Source of the DNA: Candidatus Pacearchaeota archaeon
Lineage (GTDB): Archaea; Nanobdellota; Nanobdellia; Pacearchaeales; GW2011-AR1
Length of the DNA: 34,332 nt
Reading direction: 5' to 3'
Assembly: GCA_017609745.1 (NCBI GenBank)
Contig: JAFCDK010000003.1
Span: forward strand, 1-34,332
Made by a program: the position numbers and the translations under genes. The notes beneath the pieces were generated by a model. That model saw only the letters and a list, made by a program, of their open reading frames with translations, was not told the origin of the DNA and searched no databases. Below are positions 1 to 8,389 of the stretch, one piece after another. Every line of letters begins with the position of its first letter. Within the stretch, counting starts at the first letter, position 1.

Positions 1-1
1 A

Positions 2-940
2 ATTGGAACAAATACCTGGGGTGGAAAATATTCAAATTATTTTAATGGTTCAATAGATGAATTAAGAATTTATAATAAGGCTTTGAGTGAAGAGGAAATT
101 AAGGAGATTTATGAAGAGGAGGCTGGTATTGCAATTTGTGAGGATAGTGATGGTAATTTAAGTTTGGAAGAGAGTTATTATGTAAGGGGATATATTGATC
201 AAACATATAGTCCTTCAGGAAGACATAATGATGCTTGCAATGGGGATGAGTTAACAGAATGGTCTTGTGTTCCTGGAACTTTTAGATATGATATATATAA
301 TTGCCCAAATGGTTGCAAAGACGGGGCTTGTTTGCCTGTAACAGATTTTGAGTTTTATACTGTTGGATCTTCTTCTGTATATGTTAAAGTTCCAATCGAA
401 AGTGGGATAGCATCAATTCCTTTACTTTATGGGGATGGAACTTTTTATTATATGGTCGGATATGACAATGATGATATATTAGTAGTAGAGGAAAGTAATG
501 TATTGTTTTATAATTATTCTAATAATGATAGACAATTTGTTGCTTCATGGAATTCTACAGCAGGTGCAGAATCTTATTTATTATCTTTAAAGAGGTGGAC
601 TGAGAGGGATGGAGGTAATTACACAGATGTATATGATGAAGTTACAGGAAAAGTGCTTTATTCTGATCGAACATCAGGTGATATATGTACTCTTGGAAGT
701 CTTGAACTAACTTTTGCAAAAGTAAATGGGAAAGATAAATCTTGTGAAGTAAAACTTAATGCTGGTGGAAGGTTTGATAGAATATATGATTCAAATGGAA
801 ATTATATTATTTTGCCTTATTCTTGGCAAGTTCCTACCATAGAGCATATTTTTAATGTTTATGATTTATCTGCAGATATAATTGAACAATGGAATGTTTA
901 TTGGGAAAATGGGTTTGCGCAAGTAGAAAAAATATCCTAA
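2..940 (+). CDS. C-terminal part of a LamG/concanavalin-like domain surface protein, truncated by window start
   Basis: The frame of ORF 83..940 is open back to base 2 and reads IGTNTWGGKYSNYFNGSIDELRIYNKALSEEEIKEIYEEE, a typical LamG C-terminal signature (GxIDElRIYNrALSeeEI). The remainder is a hypothetical secreted region. Confidence 0.75.
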   Translation: MGTNTWGGKYSNYFNGSIDELRIYNKALSEEEIKEIYEEEAGIAICEDSDGNLSLEESYYVRGYIDQTYSPSGRHNDACNGDELTEWSCVPGTFRYDIYNCPNGCKDGACLPVTDFEFYTVGSSSVYVKVPIESGIASIPLLYGDGTFYYMVGYDNDDILVVEESNVLFYNYSNNDRQFVASWNSTAGAESYLLSLKRWTERDGGNYTDVYDEVTGKVLYSDRTSGDICTLGSLELTFAKVNGKDKSCEVKLNAGGRFDRIYDSNGNYIILPYSWQVPTIEHIFNVYDLSADIIEQWNVYWENGFAQVEKIS

Positions 941-980
941 AAACATAATTTTATATAATCTCTTTCTTTTTGTTTTTTCT

Positions 981-2030
981 ATGCTAACTTCTAATCAAAT
1001 CAAAGAAATCCGCGAACATCTGAGCAGGGCTCAAAATCCTCTTTTCTTTTTTGATAATGATGTTGATGGACTTTGTTCTTACTTATTACTTCGTCGGTTT
1101 ATTGGAAGAGGCAAAGGAATTGCAATAAAAAGTTATCCTGGATTAAATATAGGTTATGCAAGACGAATAACTGAACTAAATGCAGATTATGTTTTTGTTT
1201 TAGATAAACCTGAAATTGACGAAGAGTTTATGAAAAAAGTTCAGGAAATTGGAGTGCCTTTTGTTTGGATTGACCACCACGATATGGATGTTACTGGCAT
1301 TGTTAAAAAATATGGAATTTATTATTTTAATCCTATGAATAATAAAGATAAGAAAAATGAGCCGGTTTGTTATCTTTGTTATAAAATTGCTAAAGAAAAA
1401 AAACAAGATATGTGGATAGCTATGATTGGTTGTATTGGTGATGCTTATATGCCTGAGTTTGTTCCAGAGTTTAAGAAACAATATCCTGAATTATGGGGAG
1501 ATGTAAATACTACTTTGCAGGCTGTTTATTCTACTGATATAGGTAAGGTTGTTAGAATCTTAAATTTTGCTTTAAAAGACAGAACAAGCAGTGTTGTAAG
1601 AATGTTGAAAACATTAGTTAAGACAAGAACCCCTCATGAAATTCTTGCTGAAGATAAGAAAAACCAAATATATCAAAGATTTAAACAGATTGATAAACGA
1701 TATCAAAAATATATTAAAAATGCAGAAACTATAGGTAAAAAGTCTGACAAATCATTATTTTTTATTTATGCTGGGCAGTTTAGTTTAAGTGCGGATATTG
1801 CAAATGAACTTTTTTTTAAATTTCCTGATAAATTAATTGTTGTTTGTTATAGAAATAATGAAAAAATTAATGTTTCTATGAGGTGGAAAAAAGATGTTCG
1901 GAAATTGACATTAAAAGTTGTCAAGCAGATTGAGGGGGCGCGGGGTGGGGGACACAAACATGCTACAGGTGCTACAATTCCTTCAGAAGATTTAGAAAAA
2001 TTTAAGAGATTAGTTCAGAAGGAAGTTTAA
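981..2030 (+). CDS. DHH/DHHA1 family phosphoesterase (RecJ-like)
   Basis: FFDNDVDGLCSYLLLRR, WIDHHDMD and C-terminal GARGGGHKHATGATIP motifs. Confidence 0.88.
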   Translation: MLTSNQIKEIREHLSRAQNPLFFFDNDVDGLCSYLLLRRFIGRGKGIAIKSYPGLNIGYARRITELNADYVFVLDKPEIDEEFMKKVQEIGVPFVWIDHHDMDVTGIVKKYGIYYFNPMNNKDKKNEPVCYLCYKIAKEKKQDMWIAMIGCIGDAYMPEFVPEFKKQYPELWGDVNTTLQAVYSTDIGKVVRILNFALKDRTSSVVRMLKTLVKTRTPHEILAEDKKNQIYQRFKQIDKRYQKYIKNAETIGKKSDKSLFFIYAGQFSLSADIANELFFKFPDKLIVVCYRNNEKINVSMRWKKDVRKLTLKVVKQIEGARGGGHKHATGATIPSEDLEKFKRLVQKEV

Positions 2031-2134
2031 ATTGCTTCTATAATTGCTTTAATTATTATATATCCAATTATTGCTATGATTGCTATTTTTATTAAATTGA
2101 GCATGTCTTTATCTGAAAATCCTCTTTTATTCAT
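2027..2134 (-). CDS. Small single-TM peptide (35 aa), not in the ORF track
   Basis: Hand translation MNKRGFSDKDMLNLIKIAIIAIIGYIIIKAIIEAI; purine-rich GAGAGGT upstream; directly downstream of ORF 2162-2401 on the same strand. Confidence 0.45.
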   Translation of the reverse strand: MNKRGFSDKDMLNLIKIAIIAIIGYIIIKAIIEAI

Positions 2135-2161
2135 TTTTTAAATACCTCTCTTTTTAATTCT

Positions 2162-2401
2162 CTAATATCTATCATTTAAGTCTTCTATAGTTTTAAATCT
2201 TTTGTCTAAATCCTCTAACTCTCTATTTTGTTTTTCTAATTTAGTAGTATATCTTGATAAAATTGTTACTAAGAAGCCAAAGATAACTGCACTTATTATA
2301 AATAATCTATACTCATCTTTAATAGGTAAAGGAATTAAAAGTGTCATTAATAATCCTGTAAAAAACAATAGATAACTAATAATATCTTCTGAGTTACTCA
2401 T
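2162..2401 (-). CDS. Small membrane protein with two TM segments and a coiled-coil tail
   Basis: Hydrophobic segments followed by KLEKQNRELEDLDKRFKTIEDL; no competing ORF. Confidence 0.55.
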   Translation of the reverse strand: MSNSEDIISYLLFFTGLLMTLLIPLPIKDEYRLFIISAVIFGFLVTILSRYTTKLEKQNRELEDLDKRFKTIEDLNDRY

Positions 2402-2461
2402 TTATTTATTAATTATTCTCTTTTAATAAACATTTATGTAATTTAATACAGAGAATAAAAA

Positions 2462-3940
2462 TTAATAACTCTTAGCAATATAAACAATGTGTTTTGCTTT
2501 TTTATTGCAGATTATACATTTTCCTTTTGGTTTTTCTTTTTTGTTTGCAAGAATTCCGCGGACTTCTGCGCCGATATTTTTTTCAACAATTTCTGCACAT
2601 TTTTCACCTGATTTATCTATTGAACAAAAATTGCATCTTGCAATTTTTTTGTCATTGATTACTTTTTTAATTTGTTCTTTTGTTTTACAATCAATAATTT
2701 TTCCTTTTATTAATTTATCTGCTTTTTGCTTTAATCTTTTGTCAAATTGATTGCCTATTGAGATTAATTTTGATAATTGACTGATAGAAATAATCTGGCG
2801 TTTTTTTGTATCTCTAATAAAAAGAACTGCTTTTTTTGATTTAATTTCTTTTTCACCTATTTCTAATCTTAAAGGAACTCCTTTTAATTCCCATTCATAA
2901 TATTTTTCTCCTGGTCTTTTATCACTAAAATCTATATCTGCTCTGAGATTTAGTTGTTTTATTTTTTTGAGTATTTTTTTTGATTCATTTATTATTTTCT
3001 TTTTGTTTTTACTTGTATATATGGGCACAATTATTATTTGAATTGGAGAAATGCAAAAAGGCATTATTAATCCACTGTTGTCTCCATGTATTGCAATTAC
3101 AGAAGCTAAAATTCTTGACATTGCCGGACCATAACAAGTTTGCCAAACATATTGTTCTCTTTCTTTTTCATCTTTAAATTTTACATTAAAAACTTTTGCA
3201 AAATTCTGTCCAAGCATGTGGGTTGATGGTTGCTGAATTACTTTCCCATCTGGCATTAATACATCGGAACCTATTGTATAAATAGCTCCTGCAAACTTAT
3301 CCCATTCAGGTCTTTTTAATGCTAAAAAAGGAATTCCAAGTTTTTGATACATTATTTTTTCTGTTATTTTAATATCTTCTTGAACTTGTTTTTCTGCTTG
3401 GTTTTTTGTTTCAAAACTATTATGGGTTTCTATCCAGTAAAATTCTCTTGCTCTTATTAATGGGCGCGTTGCTTTAGTTTCATATCTAAATATATTTGCT
3501 CTTTGATATAATTTAAGAGGAAGGTCTCTATGCCCTCTAATCCATAAACTATACATTTGAAAAAAAGCTGTTTCACTTGTTGGTCTAAGAGCGAGTTTTC
3601 CTTCACCTTTTATTTTTTCCAGCCAAAAAACTTGTGGAGAAAATCCTTTAATATGAGAAGCTTCTTTTTTAAAATTTTTTTCAGGAATTACAGTTGGAAA
3701 AAAACAAGGCTTGTGCCCAAGTTTTTGAAGTTCTTTTTCATATAAATCATATATATTTTCTATAGCAATTGCCCCCCACGGACGAACAACAACAAATCCT
3801 TTAACAGCATATCTTAAATCAGTAACTTCTGCTTTTTCAATAATCTGGCTATACCATTCAGAAAAATTCTCTTTTTTAACACTTAATCCACCACCTTTTT
3901 TATTTTTTGCTTTTTTTTGCTTTTTTATTTTGTTCTTCAT
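2462..3940 (-). CDS. proS: Prolyl-tRNA synthetase (archaeal/eukaryotic type)
   Basis: FSEWYSQIIEKAEVTDLRYAVKGFVVVRPWGAIAIENIYD, LRPTSETAFF, FYWIETHNSFET; C-terminal Cys-rich zinc-binding region. Confidence 0.95.
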   Translation of the reverse strand: MKNKIKKQKKAKNKKGGGLSVKKENFSEWYSQIIEKAEVTDLRYAVKGFVVVRPWGAIAIENIYDLYEKELQKLGHKPCFFPTVIPEKNFKKEASHIKGFSPQVFWLEKIKGEGKLALRPTSETAFFQMYSLWIRGHRDLPLKLYQRANIFRYETKATRPLIRAREFYWIETHNSFETKNQAEKQVQEDIKITEKIMYQKLGIPFLALKRPEWDKFAGAIYTIGSDVLMPDGKVIQQPSTHMLGQNFAKVFNVKFKDEKEREQYVWQTCYGPAMSRILASVIAIHGDNSGLIMPFCISPIQIIIVPIYTSKNKKKIINESKKILKKIKQLNLRADIDFSDKRPGEKYYEWELKGVPLRLEIGEKEIKSKKAVLFIRDTKKRQIISISQLSKLISIGNQFDKRLKQKADKLIKGKIIDCKTKEQIKKVINDKKIARCNFCSIDKSGEKCAEIVEKNIGAEVRGILANKKEKPKGKCIICNKKAKHIVYIAKSY

Positions 3941-3942
3941 TT

Positions 3943-4761
3943 TTAATTGCTGTTTATTATTTCATTTATTTTTGCTTTTATATAATTTGATTCAAGTGCA
4001 AACCCTAAATTTTCAGAACCTTTTATTTTTAAACTATTTATACCAATAACTTTTCCTTGTGTATCTATTAAAGGTCCTCCAGAATTCCCGGGATTTAATG
4101 GCGTATCTGTTTGTATATAACCTTCTAAACCCTGAGGTCCGACTCTATGCACCCCACTTATAATTCCTTCTGTGACTGAAAAAGAAAGTCCTAAAGGGTT
4201 TCCAATTGCAATTACTTTTTCTCCTAAATTTACTTCATTTGAATCAGCAAATTCTAAAAAATCAAATTCTCCACTTATTTTTAGAACAGCCAAATCTAAA
4301 GTGTCATCATAACCTATTAATTCTGCATCATATATTTTATTATTATATGTAATTACTTTTACATATTTCCCCATATTTAAGATATGAACATTTGTTGCTA
4401 TATACCCATTTTCTGTTATAATAAATCCAGAGCCTTGAGCTAAGTCTGTTCTGATTGTAACAACTGATTTTGCTACATTTGAAACAATTCCCGAGAAATC
4501 TGCACTTGTTTCTGCCTTTAATATACTAAATTGCTGATTTAAACTTTTTTCTGTTTCTGCTAATGTTTCTGATAATTCTTTTATTTGAGATTGTGATTCT
4601 ATTTTATATAAACTGATTGTATTTGTTATTTCTTGTTTTGTTTGATTTAATTCATATCTCAGTAAGCCAATTTCCTGACTTAAAAATATAACTGAAGTTA
4701 TAACAACTATCTGAATTATTAAGATTGTAACTACAAGACTAACTTTATGAACTGTTCTCAT
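3943..4761 (-). CDS. Membrane-anchored trypsin-like (HtrA/DegP-type) serine protease lacking a PDZ domain
   Basis: N-terminal TM plus coiled coil; GSGFIITENGYIATNVHI, DLAVLKI and NPGNSGGPLID catalytic motifs; protein ends just after the protease domain. Confidence 0.88.
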   Translation of the reverse strand: MRTVHKVSLVVTILIIQIVVITSVIFLSQEIGLLRYELNQTKQEITNTISLYKIESQSQIKELSETLAETEKSLNQQFSILKAETSADFSGIVSNVAKSVVTIRTDLAQGSGFIITENGYIATNVHILNMGKYVKVITYNNKIYDAELIGYDDTLDLAVLKISGEFDFLEFADSNEVNLGEKVIAIGNPLGLSFSVTEGIISGVHRVGPQGLEGYIQTDTPLNPGNSGGPLIDTQGKVIGINSLKIKGSENLGFALESNYIKAKINEIINSN

Positions 4762-4803
4762 TTTTTGTATTAAGTTAATGGGTTTATTAAATGTTTTGCT
4801 AAA

Positions 4804-5529
4804 TTATTTTATTAACGTGAATTCTTTAATTATTATTTCTTTATTTAATTTATTTAATATATCTATAGTCCTTTTTTCATCTTTTTTATTAAAGTTCTTT
4901 GAACGATTTTTAAGTTTTTTATTGAGATTTAATAAAAATTTTCTTTCTTCTTTGTTTAAAATATCTTTATTTAATTGAATATTTTTTCCTATTTTCCATA
5001 TTAATTTATGTTTTCTTATATAAGTTAATAATTGCAATCTTTTTCTAATTGAAGGTAATGCCCATTTTACTGCTTTAAATCCTTTACGTTTTTTTAACTC
5101 CTTTCTTTCATACTGATATTTATATTCTATCCCAGCAATATCAATTAATTCTTCAAAAAGATTTTTTTTCTTTAATTTTTTTAAGAATTTTTTAAATCCC
5201 TTTGTTGTATATAAAATTCTTCCACCCTTTAATAGTGTTATATAGCTTGTCCAATGTCCAAAATGTGTGTTGTTAAGTAATTCTTCAGTTGTCATAAAAT
5301 ATTGGATTGCAATCTTTGGAAATTTTCTTTTTATTTCTGCTTTTCCTCTTGGCACTTTGTCTTTGAAAATAATAAAGAGATCATAATCGCTTCTTCTTTT
5401 ATTAAAATATCCCAAAGAATATGAACCATAAATTACAATTGCAGTAAGATTTTTTCCAAATTTATTTTTACAATATTTAATAAATTTTTTTAAATAAGGG
5501 TCTAAGCGGATTTTTCTTGTAAATAACAT
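4804..5529 (-). CDS. Nucleotidyltransferase-domain protein (MNT/pol-beta superfamily)
   Basis: AIVIYGSYSLGYFNKRRSDYDLFIIF matches GSxxxGxxxxxSDxDL. Confidence 0.75.
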   Translation of the reverse strand: MLFTRKIRLDPYLKKFIKYCKNKFGKNLTAIVIYGSYSLGYFNKRRSDYDLFIIFKDKVPRGKAEIKRKFPKIAIQYFMTTEELLNNTHFGHWTSYITLLKGGRILYTTKGFKKFLKKLKKKNLFEELIDIAGIEYKYQYERKELKKRKGFKAVKWALPSIRKRLQLLTYIRKHKLIWKIGKNIQLNKDILNKEERKFLLNLNKKLKNRSKNFNKKDEKRTIDILNKLNKEIIIKEFTLIK

Positions 5530-5575
5530 TATCTATAATTCCTCTTTATTTATAAAACTTCTTTAAGTTTAAAAT

Positions 5576-5646
5576 AGGCTTGGAGGGATTCGAACCCCCA
5601 TTTTTCGGGCCGAAACCGAAGAGTCTATCCATTAACTTACAAGCCT
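5576..5646 (-). tRNA. tRNA-Arg (UCG)
   Basis: Reverse complement AGGCTTG-TA-AGTT..GACT-C-TTCGG-TTTCGGC-CCGAA-AAAT-GGGGG-TTCGAAT-CCCTC-CAAGCCT; full cloverleaf, anticodon TCG. Confidence 0.92.
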
Positions 5647-5718
5647 ATATAATTTCCTTAAGAACTTAATATTTAAATATGTTCTTTTTTTAATTTAATA
5701 TAATAAGAAGAGGTTTAA

Positions 5719-6828
5719 ATGGACAAAAAATTATTTGCAGCAATTGCGACTTTAACAGGAACAATTATGGGTGCAGGGTTTCTCGGCATTCCATATGTTG
5801 TGAGTAAGTCTGGATTTGCTATAGGTGCTGGGTATATACTTATTATTGGAATATTAATGTTATTTGTAAGACTTTATTTTGGAGAAGTTATATTAAGAAC
5901 AAAAGGAATACATCATCTTACAGGCTATGCCAAAATGTATCTTGGAAAAACTTGGCAGTGGCTAATGTTTTTTTCAATGTTTTTTGGTATTTATTCTGCT
6001 TTACTTGCTTATTTAATTGGTGAGGGTCAGAGTCTGAGTTTTTTATTTTTTGGACATATTAATTATACTCTTTTATTTGGTATTTTATTTTGGCTGTCTT
6101 TAGCTTTTTTAACATATGAAGGATTAAGAGCTTTAAGAAAATGTGAATCTATTGCTCTTATTATTATAATTTTTTTAGTATTGCTAATTTCTGTTATTTA
6201 TGGACCTAATGTAAGTTTAGAAAATTTAAATTATATTAATTATCAGAACTTTTTTGTTCCTTTTGGTGTTATTCTTTTTTCTTTATTAGGATTATCTGTT
6301 ATTACTGAAATGAAGAGAGAAATGAAAGGAGATATAAGAAAATTCAAAAAAGCTATTTTTTATGGAAGTATTATTCCTGTTGTTTTTTATTTAATTTTTG
6401 TATTTGTTGTTTTAGGTAGTTTTACCAAGGTTCCTGAAATTGCAACATTAGCTTTAGGAAAAATCTTTGTTTTATTAGGTGTGCTTACAATGTTTACTGC
6501 GTTTTTTGCTTTATCAATTGTTATAAGAGATATGTATCGGTTTGATTTTGGGCTGAGCAAAAGAAAGAGCTGGTTTTTATCTTCTTTTATTCCTTTAATA
6601 TTGTTTTTAGTTATTCAATATTTTAATTTAGCAACCTTTACTCAGATTTTGGGGGCTGCAGGAATTATTGGGGGTGGAATTGCAATTTTAGGTATTTTGA
6701 TTATGTTTGAAAAAGCCAAAATTCTTGGCAAAAGACAGCCAGAATATTCCATGCCACAATCTTGGCTAATTATTGTTCTGATAATTTTAATGTATTTTAT
6801 TGGAGCAATAAGTAGTTTTTTGTTTTGA
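5719..6828 (+). CDS. Amino acid permease (Trp/Tyr permease-like, APC superfamily)
   Basis: GTIMGAGFLGIPYVVSKSGFAIGAGYIL N-terminus; multiple TM helices. Confidence 0.8.
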   Translation: MDKKLFAAIATLTGTIMGAGFLGIPYVVSKSGFAIGAGYILIIGILMLFVRLYFGEVILRTKGIHHLTGYAKMYLGKTWQWLMFFSMFFGIYSALLAYLIGEGQSLSFLFFGHINYTLLFGILFWLSLAFLTYEGLRALRKCESIALIIIIFLVLLISVIYGPNVSLENLNYINYQNFFVPFGVILFSLLGLSVITEMKREMKGDIRKFKKAIFYGSIIPVVFYLIFVFVVLGSFTKVPEIATLALGKIFVLLGVLTMFTAFFALSIVIRDMYRFDFGLSKRKSWFLSSFIPLILFLVIQYFNLATFTQILGAAGIIGGGIAILGILIMFEKAKILGKRQPEYSMPQSWLIIVLIILMYFIGAISSFLF

Positions 6829-6879
6829 AAACAGAAAATTTCAGAGGAAAAGTTTTATATATATTTTCTATGTAATTAT

Positions 6880-7566
6880 ATGAAAAGAATAAGTTTAGTA
6901 TTGGGATTGATTATGTTGATTGGATTAGTGGTTTTTGTGAGTGCTTCTATGACTAAAATGGATACTGGGCAGTATATGGTTGAAATGCCTATTGAAAAAG
7001 GATGGAATATTCTTCCTTGTTTCTTCCCACAATATGAAGATCTTGAAATAAGTGAAATAAAAAAAGAAGATATTAAAGTAGTTTGGATATACCCTCCCCA
7101 AATAAAAGAGTATGTACAAGTTTTCCCAAAAAATAATCTTGATAATGTTCCTGAAAATGTTGGGAGATTTTTAGATGATGAACAGATGTTATCAGTAACT
7201 TCTTGTTGGGTTTATTCAAGTAAAATAGGAACTATAAGATATTCAACACCAGAAAATGTCCCTAATTTAAATGATAGAAAATTATTTAGTGGTTGGAATT
7301 TTATTGTAATTACTCCAAACATGATTAATCCGGGAGATGTTCTTCCTAAAGATGTTATTAAAATAGAAGATTTTTCTAGTGATTGTAATATCTTAAAATC
7401 TTATATTTGGGATTCTGAACATCAAGGATGGCAAGATATTTCAAATCAAGGTCAATTTTATAGTCGATCAGAGGGTATGGGTTGGGTAATTAAAGTCTCA
7501 GATGATTGTACTTTAGGTTCATCAGAAGAGGTAGGAGATGAAACCACCCCACCAACATTACCTTAA
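6880..7566 (+). CDS. Secreted 'GWN' protein A1, C-terminus TTPPTLP
   Basis: Signal peptide MKRISLVLGLIMLIGLVVFVSAS; shares GWN(I/L)L, GWNF(I/V), (D/N)CN and IKVSD(D/N)C(T/H)LGS with ORF 18694-19911. Confidence 0.75.
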   Translation: MKRISLVLGLIMLIGLVVFVSASMTKMDTGQYMVEMPIEKGWNILPCFFPQYEDLEISEIKKEDIKVVWIYPPQIKEYVQVFPKNNLDNVPENVGRFLDDEQMLSVTSCWVYSSKIGTIRYSTPENVPNLNDRKLFSGWNFIVITPNMINPGDVLPKDVIKIEDFSSDCNILKSYIWDSEHQGWQDISNQGQFYSRSEGMGWVIKVSDDCTLGSSEEVGDETTPPTLP

Positions 7567-7598
7567 TTAAATTAAAAAATAAAAAAGAGGAAAACAAA

Positions 7599-7742
7599 AT
7601 GAAAACATGGATATGGATTATAATAATTCTAATTATGATAGCAATTGCAATAGGAATTTATTTTTGGTTAAGTGGAAGTGGTGGTGGAATTCTTGGAGGG
7701 GGAAGTTCAATTCCAACACCACCTGCTTTACCTTCTGGATAA
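7599..7742 (+). CDS. Tiny single-TM protein S1 (47 aa) with C-terminal PPALP motif; not in the ORF track
   Basis: Hand translation MKTWIWIIIILIMIAIAIGIYFWLSGSGGGILGGGSSIPTPPALPSG; GAGG upstream; C-terminus matches the ORF at 19926. Confidence 0.75.
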   Translation: MKTWIWIIIILIMIAIAIGIYFWLSGSGGGILGGGSSIPTPPALPSG

Positions 7743-7782
7743 AATATAAATTCTTTTGAAATTATTTTTTTAATTTCTTGTC

Positions 7783-8076
7783 TTATTCTATCTCTTTTAG
7801 ATATTTTTCTAAATCTTTATAATCTTTTTTTCTGTCAAGAAAGCAGATAAGGATTATACTTGGCTCAATAACCACATAAATAAGACGTGTTTCTTTTGAA
7901 TGAATATTTAACCTAACTCTAAAAACTTTGGAATAGGATTTTGAGTAAATCCTTTTATATCTATAAGGATTTTGTTTTATTAGTTGGATTTTTTCATAAA
8001 TAATTCTTTTTGATTTTTCATCGAATTCTGAAAGTTGTTTATTAAAGTTATTTAAAGGGATTATTTTAAATTTCAT
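7783..8076 (-). CDS. RelE/ParE-superfamily type II toxin
   Basis: Small basic protein FNKQLSEFDEKSKRIIYEKIQLIKQNPYRYKR...FRVRLNIHSKETRLIYVVIEPSIILICFLDRKKDY; overlaps the upstream antitoxin-like ORF by 4 nt. Confidence 0.8.
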   Translation of the reverse strand: MKFKIIPLNNFNKQLSEFDEKSKRIIYEKIQLIKQNPYRYKRIYSKSYSKVFRVRLNIHSKETRLIYVVIEPSIILICFLDRKKDYKDLEKYLKEIE

Positions 8077-8330
8077 CCTAATAGAATTTTGTTCATCTCT
8101 TCTTCTGTAGAAAATTCTTTGTTTTTAATACTATGAGTTATTAAAGCGTCAATTAACTCAATTTCTTTCTCATTAAATGTTTCATCAAACTCACTTTCAT
8201 TAAATATTTTTTCTCTCATACACTCTGCTGCTAATTCTTGGATATTTCTGTAGCCATAATTCTTTGCAAACCTTGTTGCAGCTTCAGCTAATTCTTTGGA
8301 TATTTTAAGATTAATTTGTTGATTGCTCAT
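8073..8330 (-). CDS. Antitoxin with RHH-like N-terminus
   Basis: INLKISKELAEAATRFAKNYGYRNIQELAAECMREKIF; coupled to the RelE-like gene. Confidence 0.72.
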   Translation of the reverse strand: MSNQQINLKISKELAEAATRFAKNYGYRNIQELAAECMREKIFNESEFDETFNEKEIELIDALITHSIKNKEFSTEEEMNKILLG

Positions 8331-8332
8331 AG

Positions 8333-8356
8333 TATCTATAGATATTTATAGATATT
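8333..8356. promoter_or_regulatory. Candidate TA operator: palindrome TATCTATAGATA plus tandem TATAGATATT repeat
   Basis: Perfect 12-bp palindrome at 8333-8344 and direct repeat 8337-8346/8347-8356, immediately upstream of the antitoxin start codon (minus strand). Confidence 0.5.
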
Positions 8357-8389
8357 TAAACTTTTCTATTGTTAATATAATATTTAATT

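Noticed and set aside
1200-1481. 93-aa minus-strand ORF
   Set aside because: Antisense to the DHH phosphoesterase; low-complexity Phe/Ile/Asn-rich shadow ORF.
2487-3745. Plus-strand ORFs inside proS (2487-2750, 2980-3177, 3557-3745)
   Set aside because: Phe/Leu-rich antisense shadows of a well-supported gene.
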